The notes under the pieces are model-generated. The model was not told the DNA's origin. It was given only the letters and a program-made list of their open reading frames with translations, and ran no database searches. A stretch of 37,734 bases of DNA. It comes from a virus. The stretch is taken from positions 1-37,734 of the IMG/VR virus record IMGVR_UViG_3300032326_001081; one strand, given 5' to 3'. The translations under genes were made by a program, and so were the position numbers. Shown piece after piece: positions 12,390-20,242 of this stretch. Each line of letters begins with the position of its first letter. Positions within the stretch are counted from its first letter, which is position 1.

Positions 12390-13729
12390 AAAAACCGCAA
12401 GTCACGGTCGAGGTCCGCCCGCGTCGGGCGTTCCGGGAATACATGGAGCACGGCCAGCGGTTTGCTTGCCTGGTGGCGCATCGTCGCGCGGGGAAAACTT
12501 ATGGCGCGATTCAGCGTCTGCTGATGCGTGCGCTTTCGACCGTGCGCGGAGGAGCCGCGCCGCCACGATTCGGCTACTTGGCACCGACTCGGGATCAGGC
12601 AAAAGATATTGCATGGAACTACCTAAAAACCTTCACAAAACCAATCCCCGGGGTGCTGGTAAACGAAGCGGATTTGCGGATTACCCTCCCGAAAAAACAG
12701 ACCATTCGGCTTTACTCCGGCGAGAATTACGAGCGGATGCGGGGCCTGTATTTCGACGGCGTGTTGATCGACGAACCGGCGGATATTGACCCGAAAGCCT
12801 GGTCCACGGTCGTGCGTCCGTGCCTTTCGGACTATCAGGGATGGGCGGATTTCATTGGGACGCCGAAAGGAAAGAATGCTTTCTACAAGCGGCACCTGCA
12901 CGCGCGAGACCATCCGGACGAATGGTTTTCGTTGCTGCTGAAAGCTTCGGCGTCGGGCATTCTGCCGGAGCATGAAATCCGGTCGCTGCGCTTCGACATG
13001 TCGGAAGACGAATTCAACCAAGAGTATGAATGCGACTTCAACGTGGGCAGGCCCGGGGCGATCTACGCGGCCGATTGGGCGGCGGCGGTGAAGGCCGGGC
13101 GAGTGCTGCCGTTCCCGGTGGACCGGGCGGTGCCGGTGTGGACCACGTGGGACCTGGGCAGTCCGGCCAATACGGTGGTTTGCTACTGGCAGCGGGTGGG
13201 GTTCACGCATCGCCTGATCGATGTCGATCATCACCTTGTGACGGCGAGCGGGCACCCGATGAAAACGGGCGAGCGGGTGGCGCATATGCTCGGCAAGGGG
13301 TATGCGCTGGGCGGGCACCTGCTGCCGCATGATTCGCGGGCGGAGGGTTACGACGCCATGAGCGTGCGCGCGAGGCTGGAAGAAGCCGGACTGCGCAACG
13401 TCCAGGTGATCCCGCGCGGCGGGACAAACGCGGAGGAAAAACGGGTGCAAGTCATGCTGGATCTGTTCCCGTCCCTCTGGTTCAACGAGGAGAATCTAAA
13501 CGACGAAGGCGGATTTGCGGAAGCGATCGAGAACTACCATCGGAAGGAAAGCCGGAAGGATGGCTGGATTTCCAATGTGATCGAACACGATTGGACGAGT
13601 CACTTTGCCGATGCATTCGGGTATTACGGCGAGGGGTTGAAGCAGGGGATGATTCCTGCCGGGCCTGACTCGGCAATGCCTGGCGTGAAAACCCGGAAAA
13701 CATCCATTCGCAACTCCCCGTCCCGATGA
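12386..13729 (+). CDS. terL: terminase large subunit
   Basis: A 447-residue protein. ATPase domain: Walker A HRRAGKT (32-38), an adenine/arm motif GYLAPTRDQAK (63-73), Walker B VLIDE (126-130) and a coupling motif after it (FIGTPKG). Nuclease domain: TWDLGSPANT with D256, LPHDSRAEG, and the C-terminal HFADAFGY acidic motif. It cuts and pumps phage DNA into the prohead through the portal. The start overlaps the IntI-like stop (ATGA); this start keeps the N-terminus at a normal length before Walker A. TerS lies 3.9 kb upstream instead of adjacent. Confidence 0.92.
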   Translation: MKKPQVTVEVRPRRAFREYMEHGQRFACLVAHRRAGKTYGAIQRLLMRALSTVRGGAAPPRFGYLAPTRDQAKDIAWNYLKTFTKPIPGVLVNEADLRITLPKKQTIRLYSGENYERMRGLYFDGVLIDEPADIDPKAWSTVVRPCLSDYQGWADFIGTPKGKNAFYKRHLHARDHPDEWFSLLLKASASGILPEHEIRSLRFDMSEDEFNQEYECDFNVGRPGAIYAADWAAAVKAGRVLPFPVDRAVPVWTTWDLGSPANTVVCYWQRVGFTHRLIDVDHHLVTASGHPMKTGERVAHMLGKGYALGGHLLPHDSRAEGYDAMSVRARLEEAGLRNVQVIPRGGTNAEEKRVQVMLDLFPSLWFNEENLNDEGGFAEAIENYHRKESRKDGWISNVIEHDWTSHFADAFGYYGEGLKQGMIPAGPDSAMPGVKTRKTSIRNSPSR

Positions 13730-14235
13730 ATCCGGCAACGGCAGCTTGGCACGCATGGCACGATCCGGACGAACCGCCTGGCATGCGCTGGGAAACCATG
13801 TTGCGGCTGCACCTGTTTTGCCCGTGGGCGTGGGTGATTTCGACGCCGACCGTTTTTGCCTGCGCGCGATACGTGGGAGCAGACTGGAGCACGCCTGAGC
13901 GCATCAACCCGTTTCGAGTGACCGATGGGCCAACGGAGGAAATCCATCTGTCGATTGCGGCCGGGGACATGCGCGGCATGTGGGCGCTGCTTCCCCCCGG
14001 CGTGCGGTGGGTGTCGTGGCAGCGGCGAGGGTATCGGCTGCATCGGTGGCCGGTGGCGCGGCTGTCGCGGGTCGGTTTCCCTACCTTTCCGCCAGCGTGC
14101 CGGGTGGCATGGTGCCGGTATGGGCAAGGGCAAATCTTCTCCCCCGCCGGACATTCCGCCGCCGGTGACGACGACGGGAATCGAGGCCGGGCAACGCGCG
14201 GTCCTGAATCGTCGCCGCCGTCGTGGCCGCTATGA
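13726..14235 (+). CDS. podovirus protein next to terL, unknown function
   Basis: A 169-residue protein, coupled by ATGA to terL. The first 115 residues are tryptophan- and proline-rich (LFCPWAWVISTPTVFACARY, then LLPPGVRWVSWQRRGY) and resemble small proteins found between terminase and portal genes in other podoviruses, to my recollection. The last 50 residues are low-complexity and overlap the next gene in another frame, so they may be a random extension. The role is unknown; packaging or head assembly by position. Confidence 0.6.
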   Translation: MNPATAAWHAWHDPDEPPGMRWETMLRLHLFCPWAWVISTPTVFACARYVGADWSTPERINPFRVTDGPTEEIHLSIAAGDMRGMWALLPPGVRWVSWQRRGYRLHRWPVARLSRVGFPTFPPACRVAWCRYGQGQIFSPAGHSAAGDDDGNRGRATRGPESSPPSWPL

Positions 14236-14293
14236 TTCGCAAGACACGCTGCTGACCACCCGCGGCATGCAGAACATGGACCCGCAAGGATGA
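14120..14293 (+). CDS. short conserved-type protein before the portal
   Basis: A 57-residue basic protein that begins MGKGKSSPPPDIPPP and ends with an arginine-rich stretch and DSQDTLLTTRG. Short proteins with a Gly/Pro-rich start, an Arg-rich middle and a TLLT-type ending occur beside portal genes in podoviruses. It overlaps the end of the preceding ORF by 116 bases in another frame, and its stop overlaps the portal start (ATGA), which supports it. It may be a minor head-assembly component. Confidence 0.55.
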   Translation: MGKGKSSPPPDIPPPVTTTGIEAGQRAVLNRRRRRGRYDSQDTLLTTRGMQNMDPQG

Positions 14294-15942
14294 GCGTTGC
14301 TGAAAACATCCTCCGGCGCTGGTCGGAACTCGAAACCGCAATGTCACCTTGGCTGGCGTGGTGGCAACAGCTTGCCGATCACGTTTGCCCGCGCAAGGCG
14401 GAGATCACGGAACGCTCCGGCGATAGTCCGAACCGTGACAAGGTGGCGAAACTCTTCGACACCACGGCGATGGATGCGAATCAGGTTCTTGCCGCTGGGC
14501 AAATGGCCAATATCACCCCGATGGGCCAGCAATGGTTCAACATCGAACCGCCGGAGCGGCTGGCGAAAAACTACGCGGTCCGGCTGTGGTTTCAGGATGC
14601 ATCCCAACGGCTTGGGCGGGCTCTGATCCGGTCGAATTTTTATTCCGCGATGGATGAACTGTATCTGGACCGTGGGGGGTTCGGCACGGCCGCGGTGATC
14701 TGCCGGATGACGCCGGACAAGCGGTTGGTTTTCGAGACGCTGACGATTGGAGGATACGGGATTGGCGAGAACGACGAGCGGATGGTGGACACTCTGCACC
14801 GTCGTTACCGGCTCACCCCGCGCCAACTGGCGCAACGGTTCCGCGAACTGCCGGCGGATTTGAAAGCGCGCGCGGCGGACCCTCAGAAAGCCAATATCCC
14901 AGCGGATATCCTGCACGCGATCGAACCGCGCGAGGATCGAGACCCGTCCCGCGGGGATGAGGCGCGGCATATGCCGGTCCGGTCCGTGTTCATTCATCTG
15001 GAATCCAAGGAGGTGATTCACGAAGCGGGGTTCTTCGAATCTCCCTTTGCCTGCACCCGCTGGCGATTGTGGGGGGAATCGCCCTGGGGCTGGTCACCGG
15101 CCTGGTATGCGCTGCCGACTGCCGATCAGCTCAATTTCCTCGAACAATGCACGGACGTGCAGGTGGAGCGCGCGGCGTTTCCGGCCTGGCTGATTCCGTC
15201 CACGATGAAGGGCGAATTTGATCCGCGTCCGCATGGTCAATCCATCTACGACCCGCGAGGATCGGCGGCGGATGTGGCATTGCCCCGCGAGCTGGAAAGC
15301 CGCGGCCGCGTGGATTACGCCATGGAGCGCGCGGAGCAGAAGCGGAAGATGATTCGCGATGCGTTTTTCTATGACATGTTCCGGCTGCTTTCGAGTCGGG
15401 ACAAGCAACTAACCGCGCGCGAAGTGGTCGAGCTGTCATCGGAAAAGGCGAGCCAATTCCACCCGTTTTTTGCGCGTCTCACCACGGAGCTTTTGCAACC
15501 GCTCCTCAAGCGTGCCTTCGCGGAGGCGCTGCGCGGTGGGCTCTTCGAAAAGCCCCCGCTGGCACTTTTCGAGAAAGGGCCGTCTGGCTGGGTCATGGAT
15601 GATCCGGAAATCGCTTTCACGTCGAGGCTGGCGCAAGCGTTGGACATGCAGGAAACCAACGGACTCCTGCGGACCTTCGAGACGCTGGCACCGATGGCGC
15701 AACTGGATCCCGGGGTTTTCGATTTCATCGATTCGAGCAAAGTCGGCCCGGCCATCGCCCGGTCTCTTGGCGTGTCGGCATCGATCATGCTGGCGGAAGA
15801 GGATATTGAGGCCAAGAAGCAGGCGCGCGCGCAAGCGGCGCAAGCGGCGGCGGCGATGGAATCGGCGCAAATGGCCAGCCAAGCGGTGCGGAATGTCGGC
15901 GGAGTCGAGAAAGCCCGTGAGATCATGGGCGGCATGCCATGA
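14290..15942 (+). CDS. portal (head-tail connector) protein
   Basis: A 550-residue protein matching the T7 gp8/BPP-1-type connector family (Head-tail_con): WSELETAMSPWLAWWQQLAD at the start, then DTTAMDANQVLAAGQMANIT and an N-terminal QQWFNIEPPE, which is the usual 'W-F' strand, a central GGFGTAAVICR, and a C-terminal alanine/glutamine-rich helix. Twelve copies would form the ring at the capsid vertex through which TerL pumps DNA and to which the short tail attaches. This connector type, rather than an HK97 portal, is the best single evidence that the phage is a podovirus. Confidence 0.92.
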   Translation: MSVAENILRRWSELETAMSPWLAWWQQLADHVCPRKAEITERSGDSPNRDKVAKLFDTTAMDANQVLAAGQMANITPMGQQWFNIEPPERLAKNYAVRLWFQDASQRLGRALIRSNFYSAMDELYLDRGGFGTAAVICRMTPDKRLVFETLTIGGYGIGENDERMVDTLHRRYRLTPRQLAQRFRELPADLKARAADPQKANIPADILHAIEPREDRDPSRGDEARHMPVRSVFIHLESKEVIHEAGFFESPFACTRWRLWGESPWGWSPAWYALPTADQLNFLEQCTDVQVERAAFPAWLIPSTMKGEFDPRPHGQSIYDPRGSAADVALPRELESRGRVDYAMERAEQKRKMIRDAFFYDMFRLLSSRDKQLTAREVVELSSEKASQFHPFFARLTTELLQPLLKRAFAEALRGGLFEKPPLALFEKGPSGWVMDDPEIAFTSRLAQALDMQETNGLLRTFETLAPMAQLDPGVFDFIDSSKVGPAIARSLGVSASIMLAEEDIEAKKQARAQAAQAAAAMESAQMASQAVRNVGGVEKAREIMGGMP

Positions 15943-16226
15943 GTGTGGAGGACGACAACAAGGCGCGGATCCGCGCGATGGTGCTGCGGGATCGGCGCTT
16001 GGCGCGGTCGGCGCATGCGTTCTTTGTCGATACTCCGGACGGCCGCGAACTGCTGGGCCACCTCAAGGACCTGGCGTGTTACGACGAATCCAGTTTTTCC
16101 CCGGCCACCGGCTGGAATACCCACCATGCCGCCGTCATCGAAGGCGCTCGGCAACAAGTGCGCGTGATCCTCGGGCTGATCCAGGCCCATGAAACCAACC
16201 GAAAACAAGCAGAAGATGAAACCTGA
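15939..16226 (+). CDS. Bbp19-like phage protein
   Basis: A 95-residue protein coupled by ATGA to the portal. FFVDTPDGRELLGHLKDLAC and, later, HHAAVIEGARQQVRVILGLI match the pattern of Bbp19-type proteins described next to portal genes in BPP-1-like podoviruses: a short N-terminal helix, a conserved TP-GR turn, then a final EGxR-helix. The function of the family is not established; a minor structural role is assumed. Confidence 0.75.
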   Translation: MSVEDDNKARIRAMVLRDRRLARSAHAFFVDTPDGRELLGHLKDLACYDESSFSPATGWNTHHAAVIEGARQQVRVILGLIQAHETNRKQAEDET

Positions 16227-16671
16227 TGTGATTGTGAAAGGCGCGAAAGTATTGCGTGCCGACGATTCGAAATTACTGGCCACCGTCCAGGACGATGGGA
16301 CGGTGAAATTTGCCAATCCGGCCTATGCCTCCGGCGAATACCGCGAGGCGATCGAAAGCGCCGTATTGTCCGCCAACAAAGGCCCGGCGCCGGTCGAGAC
16401 CGACGACGACGAAAGCGACGAACCGGAGGGGCTTATGGATCGCGCCGTGGACGTGGTGGACGCGCGTGTGCCGTCTTCACCTCCTCCGCGTCACCCGGAG
16501 CTGGGAAGCTTCTCGGCGGCGCATGTCAACTTTGACCACGCCAACGCGAGCGACGAGGATTTCGCGGCGAAATACAAACCCTGCGCGGGCAGCATCCTTG
16601 AATTCATCGCCCGGTCACCGGATCTCTTCGCGGATCGCGAGGCGCTGGAAGTGCGATTGCATGCGCTTTGA
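16216..16671 (+). CDS. hypothetical protein of the head module
   Basis: A 151-residue acidic protein. The N-terminal half is a small beta domain (DVIVKGAKVLRADDSKLLAT, DDGTVKFANPAY), then a very acidic linker (ETDDDESDEPEG) and a C-terminal helix pair. Two starts overlap the previous gene: 16216 (used here) and 16189, neither with a good Shine-Dalgarno site. It lies between the Bbp19-like gene and the scaffold. The family is not recognised. Confidence 0.5.
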   Translation: MKPDVIVKGAKVLRADDSKLLATVQDDGTVKFANPAYASGEYREAIESAVLSANKGPAPVETDDDESDEPEGLMDRAVDVVDARVPSSPPPRHPELGSFSAAHVNFDHANASDEDFAAKYKPCAGSILEFIARSPDLFADREALEVRLHAL

Positions 16672-16700
16672 TGCGTGAACCCTAACGAAACCAGAAACAT

Positions 16701-17609
16701 ATGAAATATTCGTCGATGATGTGGCTTGGCCTGCTGATGAATGAAGCGGGCGGCGGTGGTGGCGGCGGTGGCGACGTGGGCGGTGGTGATGCCGGTGATG
16801 CCGGCGGCGCTGCGGATGCCACGCTCATGAAGCAGGCAACGGCCCCGGACTGGTCAAAACTCATTCAGCCGGACGGCACCTTTGCGCCGGAGGCTTACGA
16901 AGCGGGGCTGGATCGCCAGTGGAAATCCCTTGGCAGCATTACCGAGTCTTACAAAGAACTGCAGCGGTTTAAATTCAGCCGTCCGGCGGAAGACTGGGCC
17001 CCGGAGAGGGTGCAGCAATTCCGGCAAGCCATGGGAGTTCCGGAGGCCGGGACGGCGGAGGCTTACGGGCTGACGGTCCCCGATGAAATGAAGGACGTGC
17101 TGACGCCTGCCAAGCTCGATCGCATCGCAGCGAAAGCGAACGCCCTGCACGTGCCGGCGGATGCTCTCCAGCAAATCTTCGCGGAATACGTGGAGACGGA
17201 AAAGGAGGCCATGGCGGCGTGGAATTCGGAGCGCGAACAAGATATGATGTCCCGCCTGGAACGCCTGCGCAAAGCGCCGGAGTTTGCCGGAGATCGCGAG
17301 CAAGCTGCGAGGGAAACCGCGACGAATGCGACTCTCCACCTGGCCAACAAGCTGGGCGTGGACGCGCAAGACCCGGAGCTGCTGGAACTGACTCGCTCGC
17401 CGTTGTTCATGCGCATGATGCATCGCGTGGCGGATACCTTCGCGCAAGATTCCACCGGTGGTTTCCGCGTCGTGGCGGACCTGCGATCCAACGAGGAGAA
17501 GGCCACCGACATTATGACCAATCCCTCGAACCCAGAGTATAAGCTCTTCCACAGCCAAGACGTGGCGACGCGCCAGAAAGTCCTGCGACTCATGGGCGCG
17601 CCTGCGTAG
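16701..17609 (+). CDS. scaffolding-like capsid assembly protein
   Basis: A 302-residue protein with a glycine-rich start (residues 17-38), a DWSKLIQPDGTF segment, then acidic helices (DALQQIFAEYVETEKEAMAA) and a C-terminal region ending in PSNPEYKLFHS and a short basic helix. The mainly helical, acidic make-up, the absence of enzyme motifs and the location immediately before the capsid gene are those of a podovirus scaffold that directs prohead assembly and leaves or is degraded on maturation. No protease gene is nearby. Confidence 0.7.
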   Translation: MKYSSMMWLGLLMNEAGGGGGGGGDVGGGDAGDAGGAADATLMKQATAPDWSKLIQPDGTFAPEAYEAGLDRQWKSLGSITESYKELQRFKFSRPAEDWAPERVQQFRQAMGVPEAGTAEAYGLTVPDEMKDVLTPAKLDRIAAKANALHVPADALQQIFAEYVETEKEAMAAWNSEREQDMMSRLERLRKAPEFAGDREQAARETATNATLHLANKLGVDAQDPELLELTRSPLFMRMMHRVADTFAQDSTGGFRVVADLRSNEEKATDIMTNPSNPEYKLFHSQDVATRQKVLRLMGAPA

Positions 17610-17629
17610 TTGTAACGATTTCTGCACCC

Positions 17630-17830
17630 ATGCCATCGCTGGGACTAAATACCGAAGCACCTGCGTCTGATCGCCGTGGAGGCATTCGTGAAGGACGGCA
17701 AACTGCCTCGACCGGCCCCGTGCGCACGGGCGACCCGGCAAAAGACAACGCCGCCGCGTCCGTTGGCAGTCGGAAGACGAATCGCGGTCTTGGTGGCATG
17801 GGTGCAGACAACAGATTTGCGGTGCTGTAG
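17630..17830 (+). CDS. possible small hydrophilic protein
   Basis: A 66-residue frame, Gly/Arg/Thr-rich and disordered-looking (STGPVRTGDPAKDNAAASVG), ending MGADNRFAVL shortly before a strong hairpin. Its composition resembles small phage structural or scaffolding fragments more than a random GC-rich frame, but there is no Shine-Dalgarno site and no recognisable family, and competing ORFs overlap it in other frames. Confidence 0.3.
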   Translation: MPSLGLNTEAPASDRRGGIREGRQTASTGPVRTGDPAKDNAAASVGSRKTNRGLGGMGADNRFAVL

Positions 17831-17840
17831 CCGCAATGTG

Positions 17841-17878
17841 ACCGGCACGGGGCTTTGGCGCTTTCTCCCCGTGCCGGT
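17841..17878 (+). terminator. strong stem-loop before the capsid gene
   Basis: ACCGGCACGGGG (17841-17852) pairs perfectly with CCCCGTGCCGGT (17867-17878) around a 14-base loop. The following sequence, CTATTT, is only a weak T-run, so it could be a partial terminator or an RNA-processing or stability hairpin ahead of the capsid transcript. Confidence 0.55.
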
Positions 17879-18085
17879 CTATTTCCAGGCATCACGTAGG
17901 CGAGACTACCTAGCGCGCGGGATCGGATAGCGGGAAGGTGTGGCACGCTTCGAGGCGGACGGACAACCGGCAACGGACCCGCGACTGTTTCGGACGCTGG
18001 CCCGGCGGAATGGGTAGGCCGAGAAACCGCGCGGCGGAGAATCAGAGGCTGCTGAATCGACACCTCACGCAACCACTTCACTCCA

Positions 18086-19024
18086 ATGTCTGATATCATT
18101 ATCCCGGATGCATACACGAAGACCTTTTCCAAGGGATTCAAGCATCAAGCCCAGAAGAAAATGACCCGCATGAAACAGTATGCGGTCGTCACCACCGGCA
18201 TCACCGGCGAAAGCTACACGTCGAACACGATCGAGCCGGAGTCCATGGAAGAAACCACGGGGCAACGCTTCCCGAAAACGGTTCTCTCCGAAATCGGCGG
18301 GGAAATCCGCAACATGTTCCCTCGCACGTTCCGCAAGGCGAAGGGACAAGCCTGGAATGACGGTATCCTGCTCGGGGAAACCGTGCTGCCCGGTTCGCAA
18401 ATCTTCGAATCGCTGACGGCCGCTTACGCTCGCACCTGCGACACGGTTTTCATCGAAGGCATCACCGGCACCAACCGCGTGGGACCCAACGGCGGCGAGA
18501 ACGAGGAGCTGCACGCTTCCAACATCGTCCCCGTGGACTATGTGCGCACGGGCTCCGCCGTGAATTCGAACCTCACCACCGGGAAGCTTCGCTACATCAA
18601 GCGGCTTTTCGAGGAGCTGGAATTTTACGGCCAAGACCAGAAGGAAGCCGGCGCGAAAATCTGCGTGGCGATCAATGCGGCGATGAAAGACGCGCTGCTG
18701 GACGACGACAAGATTTCGGACGCCGACAAGTCCCGCTTCAACAAGTTCGACGACGGCGATCTGGTTTACTGGATGGGGATGTATTTCATCCGGGAAGAAG
18801 GGCTGCCTGTCAGTTCGTCCAACCCGCTGGTGAAAGCTGCCACCGCGTGGATCTCCAACCAGGTCGAATTCGGCGAGTGGGCCAACCTCCGCACCGCCAT
18901 CAAGGAACGTCCGGACCTTGACGACGCCATCCAATACTCTGCCAAGGGCATGGTCGGCGCGATGCGCCTTCAGCGCCGTGCCGTGGCAACCGCCTGGTGC
19001 CAGACCGACCTGTTGCCGGCCTGA
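18086..19024 (+). CDS. major capsid protein (Phage_capsid_2-like)
   Basis: A 312-residue protein. Its start (SDIIIPDAYTKTFSKGFKHQ), the mid-region FIEGITGTNRVGPNGGE, and the ending GAMRLQRRAVATAWCQTDLL, together with length and position (after the scaffold, before a cement-like protein), match the podovirus capsid family called Phage_capsid_2. It would build the icosahedral head. The high-copy role fits its isolation after a long leader and the strong terminator after the following gene. Confidence 0.85.
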   Translation: MSDIIIPDAYTKTFSKGFKHQAQKKMTRMKQYAVVTTGITGESYTSNTIEPESMEETTGQRFPKTVLSEIGGEIRNMFPRTFRKAKGQAWNDGILLGETVLPGSQIFESLTAAYARTCDTVFIEGITGTNRVGPNGGENEELHASNIVPVDYVRTGSAVNSNLTTGKLRYIKRLFEELEFYGQDQKEAGAKICVAINAAMKDALLDDDKISDADKSRFNKFDDGDLVYWMGMYFIREEGLPVSSSNPLVKAATAWISNQVEFGEWANLRTAIKERPDLDDAIQYSAKGMVGAMRLQRRAVATAWCQTDLLPA

Positions 19025-19059
19025 TCCTCCTGAACCTGAACCCCAACTAAATCACGATC

Positions 19060-19509
19060 ATGGCTCGCAAATACGCCTCTCACGCATCCGCCCTCCGCAC
19101 CGCTCAATCGAGCGGCGCGCGGACCGGCCATCTTCGCGGCACGCTCGCCCTGGCGGCGCTGCTCTGCTGCGAAACCGTTTACACCCTCGACGGCACGGAA
19201 GCTGTCGGCGATGTCATCGAACTGACCGCCCCGATCCCCGAGGGATTGGAGCTGGTGCCAGCACTGTCTCAAGTGGTAGTCGAAACCGATCCGGGGACGA
19301 CTTTCACCGGGAAATTCGGGAACTCTTCCGATGATGACGCTTACAGCGCCGCCAAGGCGCTGGCCACCGTGGGAGCATCCGCTTTGTCCACCAATCGCCC
19401 GGTGCAACATCCGGCCTCGGACAAGGTGCTGCTCACGCTCACGGCGGTGGACACGCTCACGGCCGGACGGGTGATTGCCTTCTATCTCGTCTTCCGCGCG
19501 GTGTCGTAA
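19060..19509 (+). CDS. capsid cement/decoration-like protein
   Basis: A 149-residue protein, the only gene between the capsid protein and a strong terminator. The sequence is beta-rich with no charged helices (YTLDGTEAVGDVIELTAPIP, VVVETDPGTTFTGKF, KVLLTLTAVDTLTAG). BPP-1-like podoviruses have a Bbp16-type cement protein in the same place with a similar pattern, so a capsid-stabilising decoration protein is the best call. Confidence 0.65.
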   Translation: MARKYASHASALRTAQSSGARTGHLRGTLALAALLCCETVYTLDGTEAVGDVIELTAPIPEGLELVPALSQVVVETDPGTTFTGKFGNSSDDDAYSAAKALATVGASALSTNRPVQHPASDKVLLTLTAVDTLTAGRVIAFYLVFRAVS

Positions 19510-19533
19510 CCGTTCGGTTTCATGTGCCCCCGA

Positions 19534-19573
19534 GGGGTCCGGCCCGGAGACGGACCGGACCCCTTTTCATTTT
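19534..19573 (+). terminator. rho-independent terminator after the capsid genes
   Basis: GGGGTCCGG (19534-19542) pairs with CCGGACCCC (19555-19563) around a 12-base loop and is followed by TTTTCATTTT. This would keep the capsid and cement transcripts high relative to the tail genes. Confidence 0.85.
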
Positions 19574-19588
19574 CATCACTGCCTGACC

Positions 19589-20242
19589 ATGACGCGCGTC
19601 GAATGCCTGAACCTCGCCCTTGCCAAGCTCGGCGTGGGCCTCGTCGTTTCCATGGGGGACGCGACGCTGCCCGCCTCACAATTTGGCGGCATCCTCTACC
19701 AGCCGACACTGGACCGCGTGTTGCGGGATTTCCCGTGGTGCTTTGCCGAAAGGGAAATCGCCCTGGCGCTCACCGGGGAGTCCCCGGAGAATGCGCACTG
19801 GGCTTTCACCTACCTGCTGCCGGAAGACTGCGCGCGGGTGGTGGCGATCAAGGGCGCGACGGAAGAAACGAATCAAGACCGATTCCGGCGCCAAGGGCGG
19901 AAACTTCACTGCAACGAATCGCAGGCGGTGCTGGTGTATATCACGAACAAGATCGAGCCGGACGACATGGACCCGGATTTCCGGGACGCCTTTGTGACTC
20001 TGCTTGCAAGCGAGCTTGCCGGGCCGGTAATCCAGGACCCTCGCTTGGCGGCCACGCTGCTGGAACATTACGAGACGGTGGCACGGCCCAAGGCGGAACG
20101 GAATGACGGCCGCGAGAATGCCAGCCGCGAGAATGCGGGGATTGCCGTGAGTATCGCGCGGTCTCCGTTGATCCGCCGTCGATTCGCCGGAATGGAACCC
20201 CGCGCCGTGCAAGGCTACGGCGATCTTCCCATGCCTGACTGA
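19589..20242 (+). CDS. tail tubular protein A-like (gp11-like) head-tail adaptor
   Basis: A 217-residue protein whose opening, TRVECLNLALAKLGVG, with LPASQFGGILYQPTLDRVLR and DFPWCFAERE, is that of T7 gp11-type tail tubular proteins, which join the portal ring and form the upper tail tube. LPEDCARVVAIKG and the C-terminal AELAGPVIQDPR-type region also fit. I start at ATG 19589 just after the terminator; the open frame upstream crosses the terminator hairpin. The next gene, the nozzle, starts within its stop (TGATG). Confidence 0.8.
   Translation: MTRVECLNLALAKLGVGLVVSMGDATLPASQFGGILYQPTLDRVLRDFPWCFAEREIALALTGESPENAHWAFTYLLPEDCARVVAIKGATEETNQDRFRRQGRKLHCNESQAVLVYITNKIEPDDMDPDFRDAFVTLLASELAGPVIQDPRLAATLLEHYETVARPKAERNDGRENASRENAGIAVSIARSPLIRRRFAGMEPRAVQGYGDLPMPD

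Larger units (their letters stand above)
17610..18085. other. 476-base stretch before the capsid gene, probably structured RNA
   Basis: This is the only gap over 300 bases in the rightward genes apart from a weak 66-codon ORF (17630-17830). It contains a 12-bp hairpin (17841-17878) and, further on, an all-G-C stem CGCGCGG (17914-17920) with CCGCGCG (18027-18033) that closes a roughly 106-base region. Inside that are CCG-GCAA-CGG (a GNRA-type tetraloop hairpin at about 17967-17976) and GGCC/GGCC pairing at about 17999-18020. Several short stems together suggest a folded leader of the capsid message. A box CCCGCGACTGT at about 17978 resembles part of cobalamin riboswitches, but the rest does not fit. 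Confidence 0.4.

Noticed and set aside
13925-14119. The upstream extension of the 57-residue gene before the portal.
   Set aside because: It overlaps the preceding ORF in another frame, has low-complexity composition and lacks a ribosome-binding site. The short form starting at 14120 fits the known small proteins beside portals.
17914-18060. A cobalamin riboswitch, from GGGAAGG and CCCGCGACTGT strings.
   Set aside because: Spacing between the boxes is wrong, the AGGGAA box and the final AGxCAGGAxACC box are not found, and a capsid gene is not a plausible target.
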